Shown here in pieces: positions 9,638 through 19,830 of a DNA stretch of 64,000 nt. Each line of letters begins with the position of its first letter. Position 1 is the first letter of the stretch. Source of the stretch: Enteractinococcus helveticum (lineage in GTDB: Bacteria; Actinomycetota; Actinomycetes; Actinomycetales; Micrococcaceae). The position numbers and the translations under genes are program-made. The stretch covers positions 1 through 64,000 of the forward strand of contig NZ_LXEY01000003.1 in NCBI RefSeq assembly GCF_001657475.1, written 5' to 3'. Below the pieces are notes generated by a model that saw nothing but the letters and a program-made list of their open reading frames with translations, was not told where the DNA came from and did not search any database.

Positions 9638-10144
9638 GATCGGAATCGACCACGTAATCAGGCTGCTGAACCCGTTGAGAAATCGCTCTTGGAGCGGCGA
9701 CTACATCAGCAACATAACCGCCGCCAAGAAGACGGCTGCGGTTGGAAGCGTTCGGGCAAAGATCGAGACACGGTGTCGAGCCAGGTTTGGTGCCGAAGTT
9801 GTTTGACGGTGATCAAACCTGGGGAGAACACCCAGAAATACTATGAGCTGCCTGCGGGCTTGCTCGAACTGGGGCAGGGACTAGAGTCAGTTCAAGCGCG
9901 ACCATCACCACTAGGCCGGTGCTCAATGCTGCTCAAGATCTAGCCGAAACCGCGGTCCGCTCCGGTACGAGCTTGGGCGATACGATCCGCATCCTTCAAG
10001 CAATCTGGCCAAAATAGCGACAAGGTGAAGCACGTTCGCAGTGACGAATGTCGTGATGGTACCGATGCCAACAATGGTGATGTTCCTAATTAAGACGAGC
10101 CGCTTTCATCGGTGGATAGCGGGAACAGCCATCACAACCTGTCG
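9638..10144. other. Gene-poor decayed stretch
   Basis: No intact gene is visible in about 500 bases. Short protein-like fragments appear in different frames. On the plus strand there are NTQKYYELPAGLLELGQ (near 9850) and VLNAAQDLAETAVRSGTSLG (near 9920). On the minus strand there is a hydrophobic RNITIVGIGTITTFVTANVL (near 10070). The broken frames suggest old gene remains. None is long enough for a family call. Confidence 0.5.
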
Positions 10145-11698
10145 TTAATCGAACGTCGCGAGGTACTCGGCGATCGGAGTGGCATTGAGGGAGGCCAGTG
10201 CATCGGGCGAAAATGTTTGCTGTGTCGTTCCATGAGGGACCGTGATGGCTTCCAAGACTTCGATAACTTCGTGCCAATTCACATCGTTGTCCAGGAACCA
10301 TGGTTTAGCGAAACCAAGATTCGGTGACATGGTAATCCAGCCGGGTCCAGCAATACCGTCGGATTGGTTGAGGATAAAGCGGAACAAACCGTCGTCAGCG
10401 TCGGTGGCAGGTTTGACGACGATGGGCGCCGGTCGTCGCAGATGCAGGTTGTACCACAGGGCATCTTGTGAACGTTGCGCTGCATCTCGGGTATCACCGT
10501 TTGCCGCATCGAGATAGCGCAGAAAAGCAGGGTCGAGTTCAGCCAGCGTGTACTCGTCTTTATTTGAAGCCAGTACCACCTGGCGATTTTCACCCACCGG
10601 GTATGCCCCCTCATCGGCGGCAATGACCTTGTCAGTAACAGTTTCTGGAGCGGGCAACAACGGGGTCAAATGCATGGGTTGAATACCCAATGCCCACGCA
10701 CGTGCCTCGGGCTGGACAAAGAATTTAGCCGCGGGCACTTCCCAACCACTTCGGATGAAAAAGAAGTCTTCAAGGGTGTAGGACTTCATCAGGCCGTTGT
10801 CATTGAGGTCAGCCATTTGGAGCCAATTGGCCTCAGGATTCAACCGAGCGTAGGTCATCTGGGTCGTTTCGTTGGGATCTAAAAGATCCCCGCCGGTCGA
10901 AAATTCGAATGCATCCGATGGTTGTGGCCTTTCATTCGTAAAGACCACCACCGACCATTCGTCAATCGTTTCTTCTAACCTGGTGACGTCGAAAGCACGT
11001 GCATCGTAGGCATGGATCCGATGGAGTCTGACGTGCCGGGCCAAATAGAGCCGCAGTGCCCGACCGGAGGAGTGGCGCAAGAATTTTGTTGGCAACACCC
11101 AGGCTGACACAGCCTTTGGGGCCAAGAATTTGTGGGTGGCCAGCACGAAATGACTATAGAGGTCCGCAATCCCGGTGGGCCGGATGCCGGAGGATGCTTC
11201 GGCGGCGTCAGCGGCACGAACTTTGGCATCGGATGATAACTGGTGATGAAACGTTGCTGGCGGACGGGACAACACCATGGTTGCCTGCGGCAACTCCGGG
11301 GCAGACAGGCGTAAGAAGTCTTGCAGGTGGACTTCTAACCCGGCTGGCGCCCAGAGATCATGGGCCAGTGCAGCAAACTGGTCATCGCGTTCGACCCCGT
11401 GGGCCGCGTGGATGTTCAGCGCCCCTTGGCGATCAGCAACGTGGTGGAGCAAAGCCGAGAAAAAGATCCCGGTACCCACGCAGGGTTCGAGAAAATTAAT
11501 GGCTGGTCCGGGATGATAGCGCAGGGCGAGGCCGGTGATTTCGCTGGCTTCGGGAAATGGGGTGGCGCCTTGTTCCGCGGGATCCGCCTTGTCATCGGAG
11601 CGAAGTTTTTCTAAGAAGGCTTGGCCGGTTTGACGCACGGTCTCAGTTCCAGTGACGTCGAAATCGAAATCCAGCAATCTTGCCTCCTCCCACCGCAT
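10145..11698 (-). CDS. Eco57I/N6-adenine methyltransferase-like protein with altered catalytic motif
   Basis: This 517-residue protein, from the chosen start, resembles the amino-methyltransferase domain of type IIG/Eco57I-like enzymes. Motif I reads FLEPCVGTGIFFSAL, fitting the SAM-binding FxGxG pattern. The region that normally reads NPPY followed by xxHHHL reads SRPPATFHHQL here, and then comes the expected GIADLYSHFVLATHKFLAPK stretch. The catalytic Asn/Asp and Tyr are thus replaced by Arg and Ala, so methylation activity is doubtful. No restriction or specificity partner is next to it. The frame is open to 11842, but that extension runs toward the lysC terminator. The true start is uncertain because none of the candidates has a good ribosome site. 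Confidence 0.7.
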   Translation of the reverse strand: MRWEEARLLDFDFDVTGTETVRQTGQAFLEKLRSDDKADPAEQGATPFPEASEITGLALRYHPGPAINFLEPCVGTGIFFSALLHHVADRQGALNIHAAHGVERDDQFAALAHDLWAPAGLEVHLQDFLRLSAPELPQATMVLSRPPATFHHQLSSDAKVRAADAAEASSGIRPTGIADLYSHFVLATHKFLAPKAVSAWVLPTKFLRHSSGRALRLYLARHVRLHRIHAYDARAFDVTRLEETIDEWSVVVFTNERPQPSDAFEFSTGGDLLDPNETTQMTYARLNPEANWLQMADLNDNGLMKSYTLEDFFFIRSGWEVPAAKFFVQPEARAWALGIQPMHLTPLLPAPETVTDKVIAADEGAYPVGENRQVVLASNKDEYTLAELDPAFLRYLDAANGDTRDAAQRSQDALWYNLHLRRPAPIVVKPATDADDGLFRFILNQSDGIAGPGWITMSPNLGFAKPWFLDNDVNWHEVIEVLEAITVPHGTTQQTFSPDALASLNATPIAEYLATFD

Positions 11699-11864
11699 GA
11701 CGGCAACGGTGCCGTCTAGCTCCAACAATAATGTGTCAACTTGAACACACCGCCGATGTTTGCGAATGTGTAGCATATCGGCCCGGATTGTAGAAATTGG
11801 GGAAACCAGCTTCCGTGGCATACACGATGGTGTAAGCCCCAAAACTCAAGGCGTGAATCAACGC

Positions 11865-11902
11865 CAAAGCCATCGCAGCGGTGTCGTGCTGCGATGGCTT
11901 TT
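11865..11902 (-). terminator. Stem-loop between lysC and methyltransferase-like gene
   Basis: A stem of AAAGCCATCGCAGC with its complement GCTGCGATGGCTTT and an 8-nt loop sits directly downstream of the lysC stop. T residues flank both sides, so it may work on either strand. Confidence 0.75.
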
Positions 11903-11930
11903 GGGGGAAACGTTGTTTGTCGGTAGGGCG

Positions 11931-13217
<1,287 letters not shown>

Positions 13218-13280
13218 AACTACCTTTTGGTTAGAACATGGGACTGCGTTTAAGTGTAACGGCTTGGTTCTGGGGTGTCG

Positions 13281-13874
13281 CTAAAGTTTGCGTCGCCCTT
13301 CGAAGGCACGCCCCAGGGTGACCTCATCGGCGTACTCTAGGTCCCCGCCAACCGGTAGGCCCGAGGCCAGACGGGACAGTGTGATTCCAACCGGTGAGAG
13401 CATACGTGTCAGATAGGTTGCCGTAGCTTCCCCTTCGAGGTTCGGGTTGGTAGCGATAATGACCTCGGTGACCGTGTCATCTTGCAGGCGGGTGAGCAGT
13501 TCGCGCACGCGCAGTTGTTCGGGGCCGATGCCGCCGATCGGGTTGATGGCCCCGCCGAGCACGTGGTAGCGCCCGTTGTAGGTGCGGGTGCGTTCAATGG
13601 CGATGACGTCTTGGGATTCCTCGACCACACACAGTAGCCCGGTGTCGCGGTGTTCGTCGCGGCAGATCGAACAAATTTCGTGTTCGGAGACGTTGAAGCA
13701 GATTTCGCACAGCCGGATCTTGGATTTGACCTCGGTGATGGCGTGGGCCAGGGCGATCATGTCTTCTTCGGAGGCTTCCAGGATGTGGAAAGCGATGCGC
13801 TGGGCCGATTTTGGGCCGATGCCGGGCAGTCTGCCGAGCTCATCGATGAGGGTTTGTACCGCACCGTCGTACAC
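13281..13874 (-). CDS. recR: Recombination mediator RecR
   Basis: RecR works with RecF and RecO to load RecA at single-strand gaps. The 197-residue protein has the N-terminal helix-hairpin-helix ([20 protein letters not shown]), a four-cysteine zinc finger ([18 protein letters not shown]) and a Toprim domain with [14 protein letters not shown]. The C-terminal [20 protein letters not shown] is diagnostic for the family. It lies 33 bases after dnaX and upstream of lysC on the same strand. The small YbaB/EbfC gene often found between dnaX and recR is absent. Confidence 0.97.
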   Translation of the reverse strand: MYDGAVQTLIDELGRLPGIGPKSAQRIAFHILEASEEDMIALAHAITEVKSKIRLCEICFNVSEHEICSICRDEHRDTGLLCVVEESQDVIAIERTRTYNGRYHVLGGAINPIGGIGPEQLRVRELLTRLQDDTVTEVIIATNPNLEGEATATYLTRMLSPVGITLSRLASGLPVGGDLEYADEVTLGRAFEGRRKL

Positions 13875-13907
13875 GTGGGCGCCTACTTTCGTTCATGTTG
13901 TGGAAGT

Positions 13908-16900
13908 TTAGACCTTGGGGGTGCCGTCGGCGTTGCGCTCTTCGATCAGGCGCGCGTTGAGGACTTCTTCGACGACGCGGCGCCCTGCGATTCCGGATTC
14001 TTCGATGATCTCGTCATCATCTGAGGCATAGTCGTCGTCATCGTCGGTGGGTTCATCCTTTTGGACGGCCGGTTCGGCGTCCTGTTCTGCGGACTTTTCA
14101 CCAGCGTATTGGGCGACCATGTCGGCAAACCGGGACCCTGCGGGCTTGGTCTGTTCACGCTCGGGCTTTTTGGGGCCCGTGGTCGAGGGGATGACGTCGC
14201 TAAAGCGGCGTTTGAATTCTTCGCGCAGCTGGGCCTCGGACTTGGCAAAGGCCGGGGCAAAGGGCTCATCATCTGGAACAGACCGCGGGATGAACCCGGC
14301 ATAGCCGTCGGCGGCCACTGGATCCGGTTCGGTTGGCATCTCCGGCTCTGGGGCCGGGGTTGCTTCCGGTGTCGGAGTCTGACCAGGTGGTGGGCCGGCT
14401 GGCGCGCCGTGCTGCGGCTGAGCGGGCTGCGCAGGTTGAACCCCGGGCTCTGGTTGCTGCGTCGGCGGTTGGTGTTGCGCCGTTGGTTGTTGGGGCGGTG
14501 GGCCCTGCTGCCAGTCGTCTTCAGGTGGTGGCAGCCAATCGTCTTCGGGTGGCGGACCCCAGTTGGGATCGGATGCGCCCCATTCAGGTTGCTCGGGTTG
14601 ACCCCAGGCAGGCTGTTCGGGTTGGCCCCATGCCTGATTTGGTTCACCAGAACCCCAACCTGCAACACCGGTGGCCGGTGGGGTGGGATGAATTGAATCA
14701 GCCGGCGGTTGCTGCGGATGCTGTTGGCCCCGCTGCTGTTGGACCGGACGTTGCTGGGCAGGCTGCTGTTGAGCCGGTGCCTGCGGTTGCTGGGTTTGGG
14801 GTTGTTGTGGCTCAACCTGTGGTGAGGACGGCGACGCCGGAGACTGAGGAGACTGCGGCGAGGCAGGCGACTGCGGTGATTGCGGGGTCGCAACGGGCCG
14901 TGCTTGCTGCGCGGGGGCAGCTGTCTGCGGCGGAATCGGTGGTGCAGGCTGTTGTGCCTGAGGTCGGGCCGGCGGTTGCTGTTGTGCTGGCTGCTGGTGC
15001 ACCGGCGGTTGCTGCGCTGGCCGTTGCTGAGCCGGTGGTTGTTGCGGTGGCGTCTGGGCTGGAGCCTGTTGAGGCTGTGGCCGAGCCGGGCGGCTAGGTG
15101 CTTTTGGGGAACCACCGTCCGAGGTGCCCGAAATCAGATCGAGTTCCGGTTGGATACCGAGCACATGGTTGAATCCGGCGGCCAGCAGTTTTTCTCCGCC
15201 ACGTTGCTGAACGGTGCTGCGTGCGCCGTCATTATCAAACCCGATGGTCAACAGTTTGCCGTCGTAGCCAACAACTTGCGCGTTGCCGTTAATGGTCATC
15301 CAGATCAGACGCGACTCGTTTTTCAAAAACTCGAGCACTTCCGGCCACGCACGACGCACCATCTCAACCTGAGACGGTTGCTGGGCAGCGGGTTGCTGGG
15401 TGGGCTGCTGAGGTGCGGCCTGTTGCGGCGGCGCTGCCGGGGGCTGTTGTGCAGCGGGCTGCTGTGGCTGTTGAGCAGGAGCCGGGCGTTGCTGCGGAGC
15501 CTGTGGCTGGGCCTGCGGCATAGATTGCGGTGTCGGTTCAACACTGGGCCCTGCAGGCTCTGGACGCTGCGCTGGCTGCGGTGCTTGGCGCGGTGGCTGA
15601 GTTTGCGTGGGCGCAGGCTGTGCTGGTGGCTCGGCGACGGTTAGTTGAGCGGGCTGCGGTGCCATGTCTTCGGGTTGTTCGTCTTCTTCTTGATCGCGAC
15701 CCAGTGCGGCCCGGGCGGCAGCGGCACCGGACAATCCGGTCTCTTCCGAACGCACGATCACGGGTTTGGCAGCCGGTTGTTCGGCAGTAGCAGCCTCTGG
15801 CACACCGCCATATTCAATGCGACGTTCCAACCGGTCGATGCGCGCGGCCAGGCCGCGTTCGGTCTCATCGGTGGCTGGCAGCATGAGCCGTGCCATGAGC
15901 AATTCCAGGTGCAGGCGAGGCGACGTCGCACCCGACATCTGTGTCAGTGCGGCAGCCGTAATGTCGGCGGCGCGCGAGACTTCGGCCGGTCCCAGCTGCT
16001 GGGCTTGAGCTTCTAGACGACGCAACTGATCGGCTGGCATGCCGTGCAAAATGCCAGGCGCCTGCTCGGGTGCGGCTTTGACAATCACCACGTCTCGGAA
16101 ACGCTCTAGCAAGTCTTGAACAAAGCGCTCTGGATCCTGGCCCGACTGGATGACCTGGTCAACCACGCGGAACACGGTGTTTGAATCCTCGGCCGCCAGG
16201 GCATTGACGACGTCGTCCAGCAGATTTTCGGGGGTGAAACCCAACAGGTTCACGGCCAGGTCATAGCTCACGCCGTCTTCGGTGGCACCGGCAATGAGCT
16301 GATCCAACACCGATAGCGTGTCACGAACCGAACCGCCACCGGCGCGAATCACTAACGAGAGCACACCCGGTGCAATCGCCACCTGCTCGGCGGCCGCTAG
16401 TGACTCGAGGTGCTCCATGAGCGGTTCGGGTGGGACCAGCCGGAACGGGTAGTGGTGGGTGCGCGACCGAATCGTGCCAATAACCTTATCGGGCTCGGTC
16501 GTGGCGAAAATAAACTTGATGTGTTCCGGTGGTTCTTCAACAATTTTGAGCAGTGCGTTGAACCCGGCAGAGGTGACCATGTGCGCTTCGTCAATGATGA
16601 AGATCTTGTACCGGTCACGTGTTGGAGCGAAGGTTGCGCGCTCGCGCAGATCGCGGGCGTCGTCGACACCACCGTGCGAGGCCGCGTCAATTTCAATAAC
16701 ATCCAGCGAACCAGGGCCACCGGTTGCCAAATCCACGCATGAATCACAGGTCCCACATGGGTTCGCGGTGGGGCCCTGGGCACAGTTCAGACAGCGGGCC
16801 AGAATCCGCGCCGAGGTGGTTTTACCGCAGCCGCGAGGGCCCGAGAAGAGGTAAGCATGGTTGATCCGGTGTTTGTCGATCGCATTGGCCAGCGGCACGG

Positions 16901-16976
16901 TCACGTGCTCCTGGCCAATAACTTCTTCGAACGTATCCGGACGGTAGCGGCGATATAAAGCGGTGGTCACTCTCAA
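13908..16976 (-). CDS. dnaX: DNA polymerase III subunit gamma/tau
   Basis: This is the clamp-loader ATPase of the replicative polymerase. The 1022-residue protein is longer than most relatives. It has a Walker A motif SGPRGCGKTTSA near residue 47, a zinc-binding cluster (CLNCAQGPTANPCGTCDSC), a Walker B motif IFIIDEAHM and a sensor/arginine region RSRTHHYPF. Residues from about 420 to 880 are very rich in Pro and Gln, apart from a folded island near 540-640 that contains VEMVRRAWPEVLEFLKNESR. The acidic C-terminal part holds PTDDDDDYASDDDEIIEE. No slippery frameshift site was confirmed, so both gamma and tau forms are not assumed. It heads the dnaX-recR-lysC operon. Confidence 0.96.
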   Translation of the reverse strand: MRVTTALYRRYRPDTFEEVIGQEHVTVPLANAIDKHRINHAYLFSGPRGCGKTTSARILARCLNCAQGPTANPCGTCDSCVDLATGGPGSLDVIEIDAASHGGVDDARDLRERATFAPTRDRYKIFIIDEAHMVTSAGFNALLKIVEEPPEHIKFIFATTEPDKVIGTIRSRTHHYPFRLVPPEPLMEHLESLAAAEQVAIAPGVLSLVIRAGGGSVRDTLSVLDQLIAGATEDGVSYDLAVNLLGFTPENLLDDVVNALAAEDSNTVFRVVDQVIQSGQDPERFVQDLLERFRDVVIVKAAPEQAPGILHGMPADQLRRLEAQAQQLGPAEVSRAADITAAALTQMSGATSPRLHLELLMARLMLPATDETERGLAARIDRLERRIEYGGVPEAATAEQPAAKPVIVRSEETGLSGAAAARAALGRDQEEDEQPEDMAPQPAQLTVAEPPAQPAPTQTQPPRQAPQPAQRPEPAGPSVEPTPQSMPQAQPQAPQQRPAPAQQPQQPAAQQPPAAPPQQAAPQQPTQQPAAQQPSQVEMVRRAWPEVLEFLKNESRLIWMTINGNAQVVGYDGKLLTIGFDNDGARSTVQQRGGEKLLAAGFNHVLGIQPELDLISGTSDGGSPKAPSRPARPQPQQAPAQTPPQQPPAQQRPAQQPPVHQQPAQQQPPARPQAQQPAPPIPPQTAAPAQQARPVATPQSPQSPASPQSPQSPASPSSPQVEPQQPQTQQPQAPAQQQPAQQRPVQQQRGQQHPQQPPADSIHPTPPATGVAGWGSGEPNQAWGQPEQPAWGQPEQPEWGASDPNWGPPPEDDWLPPPEDDWQQGPPPQQPTAQHQPPTQQPEPGVQPAQPAQPQHGAPAGPPPGQTPTPEATPAPEPEMPTEPDPVAADGYAGFIPRSVPDDEPFAPAFAKSEAQLREEFKRRFSDVIPSTTGPKKPEREQTKPAGSRFADMVAQYAGEKSAEQDAEPAVQKDEPTDDDDDYASDDDEIIEESGIAGRRVVEEVLNARLIEERNADGTPKV

Positions 16977-17074
16977 TACCCTAGCGTGGCGACGGCTGCT
17001 TCGGCACCAGCATTATCTGCTGGCCGAACTGTACCACTAGACTTTATTCCGCTATCCCGTGGAAAGGAAAACTC

Positions 17075-17695
17075 ATGGCGCACACCGGTTCGACCTCGGG
17101 TCTTGCTCGTCACCTGCTCGATACGTTATTTGTTAATGCGCACACGACCAATACGTTTTCCAATGACGCCGTTGACCCCGCCGTCATCGCTGCGGTCTAT
17201 GAGGACATTCGATGGGCCCCAACGCAGATGAACTCCCAACCGCTGCGCCTGACCCTGGTGCATACGGCCGAGTCCCGGGCACGGTTGGCCCCGCATATGC
17301 GCAAAGGCAATCGGGACAAGACCCTGACTGCCCCGATGACCATCATCGCTTCTTGGGACCCGTACTGGCACCGGCAGCTTTCCGTGCTGGCACCGCATAA
17401 AACGGGAGCACGGGAGAAACTTGAGGACGATCCGGCAGCGCGCCAAGAAATTGGGCAACGCTCAGCACATCTGCAGATCGGATATTTCATCCTCGGGCTG
17501 CGCGCCCATGGACTGCATGTGGGACCGATGACTGGGTTTAACGCAACAGGCGTCGACGAGGAATTTCACGCCGACACTGGTTGGCGAACCGAGATCATCG
17601 TCAATGTCGGGTGGGCACCCAACGCTGATGATCCTCGAGCGGTTCGAACCCGGGCCGGTCGATTATCCTTCGACGACGCCTGTCAGATCGTATAG
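17075..17695 (+). CDS. Nitroreductase-family protein, RutE-like
   Basis: This 206-residue flavin-dependent oxidoreductase belongs to the nitroreductase fold, closest in pattern to RutE / malonic semialdehyde reductase. The N-terminal RWAPTQMNSQPLRLTLVHT is the FMN-contact region, and GPMTGFNATGVDEEFHAD is the typical RutE-type C-terminal segment. GGAAAGGAAAACTC precedes the ATG and sets the start. It diverges from dnaX. No other pyrimidine-degradation gene is nearby, so the physiological substrate is unknown. Confidence 0.85.
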   Translation: MAHTGSTSGLARHLLDTLFVNAHTTNTFSNDAVDPAVIAAVYEDIRWAPTQMNSQPLRLTLVHTAESRARLAPHMRKGNRDKTLTAPMTIIASWDPYWHRQLSVLAPHKTGAREKLEDDPAARQEIGQRSAHLQIGYFILGLRAHGLHVGPMTGFNATGVDEEFHADTGWRTEIIVNVGWAPNADDPRAVRTRAGRLSFDDACQIV

Positions 17696-17703
17696 ATCTT
17701 GGG

Positions 17704-18615
17704 TTATGCAGTCAGGGAGTCAACCCAGTCTTGGTTTTCTTCCATCCAAGCGCGGATGACTTCTTCGTATTGATCCTGTTCGACTTCTTCTTCGAACAGA
17801 ACAACCTCAAGGTCCTGGAGTCGTTCAGTGTCAATTTCAAAATTGGAGAGCCATTCGAAAACTTCTGGCTGATCCTCAGAGAAACCTGCGCGAGCATAAA
17901 TGGTCATGTTTTCTTCTTGACCAAGTGCTTCTTTAGGATCCTCGAGAGCTTTGATGTCATAAGAATTGAATGCCCAGTGTGGACGCCACAGCGTTACTGC
18001 AATCGGGTCGCCGTTGCTGGTTGCGGTGGCAACTTCTTGCAGCATTGCAGGAGTGGAAGAGGTTCTGAAATCCCAGTCTTCCAAACCGTATTCTGGAATA
18101 ACGTACTGCTCGGTACGTTCGGTCAAGCCTGCGCCCGGTTCAATGCCGACCAGGCGACTGTCGAAGTATTCAGCGTTATCGGCGAGATCTTCCAAGGAAT
18201 CAACGGGGGCATCCGCATTGACTGCGATGACTTGGTTTGCGTCACTGTTCCAAACACCGACTTGTTCGAGGTCGTCGCCGTATTCTTCAAGATATTCGGC
18301 GTGAGTGACAGGCTGCCAGATGTTCATGTTGAAGTCCATGTCACCTGTCGTCAACGCTGAGAAGCTTGGGGCCAGGTCCATGTAGGACTTATTGACGGTG
18401 TAGCCTTGGTCCTCCAGAATCAGTGACCAGAGTTCGGCAACCGCGATGCCTTCTTCCCAGCCGTGGTTGATGGCAATGTTAATCTCATCGCCGCCTTCAC
18501 CAGAACCGGTATCGGCTGTTTCGCCGCCACACGCGGTGAGAGCAAGTCCAGCCGCGGCTGCAAGCGCGGTCAAGCGACCAAAAACGCGGAATTTTTTCTG
18601 TGCTGTAGTGCGCAT
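17704..18615 (-). CDS. Glycine betaine/proline-binding lipoprotein (orphan)
   Basis: This is a substrate-binding lipoprotein of the OpuAC family, 303 residues. The signal sequence ends in the lipobox LALTACGG, so the mature protein would be anchored outside the membrane. Ligand-cage signatures include NHGWEEGIAVAELW near the mature N-terminus and VTLWRPHWAF in the C-terminal half. A longer frame begins at 18657, but the ATG at 18615 starts a normal signal peptide (MRTTAQKKFRVFGRL) and has a GAGGAAAAT site upstream. No ATPase or permease is next to it; it may serve the transporter encoded at 34774-36705. Confidence 0.92.
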   Translation of the reverse strand: MRTTAQKKFRVFGRLTALAAAAGLALTACGGETADTGSGEGGDEINIAINHGWEEGIAVAELWSLILEDQGYTVNKSYMDLAPSFSALTTGDMDFNMNIWQPVTHAEYLEEYGDDLEQVGVWNSDANQVIAVNADAPVDSLEDLADNAEYFDSRLVGIEPGAGLTERTEQYVIPEYGLEDWDFRTSSTPAMLQEVATATSNGDPIAVTLWRPHWAFNSYDIKALEDPKEALGQEENMTIYARAGFSEDQPEVFEWLSNFEIDTERLQDLEVVLFEEEVEQDQYEEVIRAWMEENQDWVDSLTA

Positions 18616-18702
18616 ATTTTCCTCTGTGTAAGCGAGCAGGTTGTTCCACGGTAACACCAGTCACATGTCGGTCCAAGAGTCTATGAGTGGTTGTGGAGAA
18701 CT

Positions 18703-18733
18703 TTGTCTGAACCCAAAAACCAGCGACTATACT
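18703..18733 (+). promoter_or_regulatory. Candidate promoter of the 18763-21339 gene pair
   Basis: A -10 like TATACT (18728-18733) is preceded at 19 bp by a -35 like TTGTCT (18703-18708). A ribosome site AGAGGGG follows just before the GTG start at 18763. Confidence 0.4.
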
Positions 18734-18762
18734 GCCTAGGTGCACCAGATAGAGGGGATGCC

Positions 18763-19815
18763 GTGAGCACCATTGGGCCCGAACGCGCTGCCAAACTAAC
18801 CGCAGAATTGCGGAGCAAACTGCCGCTTGAACAGACGCAACACTACGATCTTGTGATCGAAAATGATCTTGCTGGACGTGCTGTCCTAGCGGTCTTGTGG
18901 CCGCACCGGACGCAGCTCACCGTCCACATCATGACAACAGAACCTGCAGCCAAGCACGTTGCAGCATTAACATCTGGTTTGAAAACCGTACGCAACGCTC
19001 CAGAAGTGGTCGTGATAGCTCCCGACGACGCCCACCGGCTGGCTGCATCGGAGCGCCTGATTTGGGCAGTGGATATAGATCGGACCGATGAGCCTACCCG
19101 CATCACCTTGGAACAGCGCGCCCCGGAAAAAACTTTGAGCCCATTCTTTACCGGCTTCGAGACCTTGGACGTCCGTCGTCCTGACCAAATGCTGCCAGCC
19201 GATGAACTCATCCTGCGCGATGTTATCCGCGACCACGCCAGGTTCCTCAATTTCTTCGGCGACCGTTTCAACGCCCAAGACCTCTACGAGCGGTCCAAAT
19301 ATCCGTTCTGGATTACCCCACCGGAAGGTTTCGATGCTGCCTTGCCACAACTGTGGACTCAGTCGATAGACCCTGTTGGAACAGTTGTAGAGCGTCGTGA
19401 GTTCACCGGTACCCTGCAGCTTGCGAACGACTTGATGAAACAAGACAGCCGTGTGGCAGTGGACTTCGGGCCGCTGGGTGACATCTTCAATACCACCGCA
19501 GACCTCACCGTCTCAGTGCAGAACACGTTGAGTGGTCACCGTGGATTGCAATTTCAAGTGCACCGCGACCACAAGCTGGTGCACGCTATCGAGATGGCAC
19601 CCGGTGAATCATTACCTGACATTCGGTTATCAGCAGTTCGTCCTGACAGTTCGTTATCGGTTTCTGTGCTTGCTACACAGGATCATCCGTTAGCCTCCAC
19701 CACCTCCTGCACACTAGCGTTGCAACTCATGGTCCTTCCGGCGGGTACTCACCCGGTGCCTAGCATGCTGGCCAGGATCAAAGCATGGCTCACTGGTGTG
19801 CCAGCAACAATTTGA
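18763..19815 (+). CDS. Unrecognised protein paired with asparagine-synthase-like gene
   Basis: I do not recognise this 350-residue protein. It has no signal peptide and no membrane segment. The first 115 residues look like an alpha/beta domain (HYDLVIENDLAGRAVLAVLW; APEVVVIAPDDAHRLAASER). A helical part around DELILRDVIRDHARFLNFFG and a strand-rich C-terminal half follow. A GTG at 18763 with AGAGGGG five bases ahead was preferred over the upstream ATG at 18691. It ends 15 bases before the next gene, so the two are co-transcribed and probably act together. Confidence 0.75.
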   Translation: MSTIGPERAAKLTAELRSKLPLEQTQHYDLVIENDLAGRAVLAVLWPHRTQLTVHIMTTEPAAKHVAALTSGLKTVRNAPEVVVIAPDDAHRLAASERLIWAVDIDRTDEPTRITLEQRAPEKTLSPFFTGFETLDVRRPDQMLPADELILRDVIRDHARFLNFFGDRFNAQDLYERSKYPFWITPPEGFDAALPQLWTQSIDPVGTVVERREFTGTLQLANDLMKQDSRVAVDFGPLGDIFNTTADLTVSVQNTLSGHRGLQFQVHRDHKLVHAIEMAPGESLPDIRLSAVRPDSSLSVSVLATQDHPLASTTSCTLALQLMVLPAGTHPVPSMLARIKAWLTGVPATI

Positions 19816-19830
19816 TGAGGAATCACTCAC

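Noticed and set aside
9689..9943. NUDIX-like fragment (YELPAGLLE)
   Set aside because: The similarity covers under 15 residues and the downstream NUDIX box is absent, so no family call is justified.
11843..11930. Extended N-terminus of the methyltransferase-like protein
   Set aside because: The upstream sequence holds the lysC terminator hairpin, so coding is unlikely there.
13946..15115. Long Arg/Pro-rich frames overlapping dnaX on both strands
   Set aside because: They come from the repetitive Pro/Gln codons of dnaX read in other frames; they have no ribosome sites and no recognisable domains.
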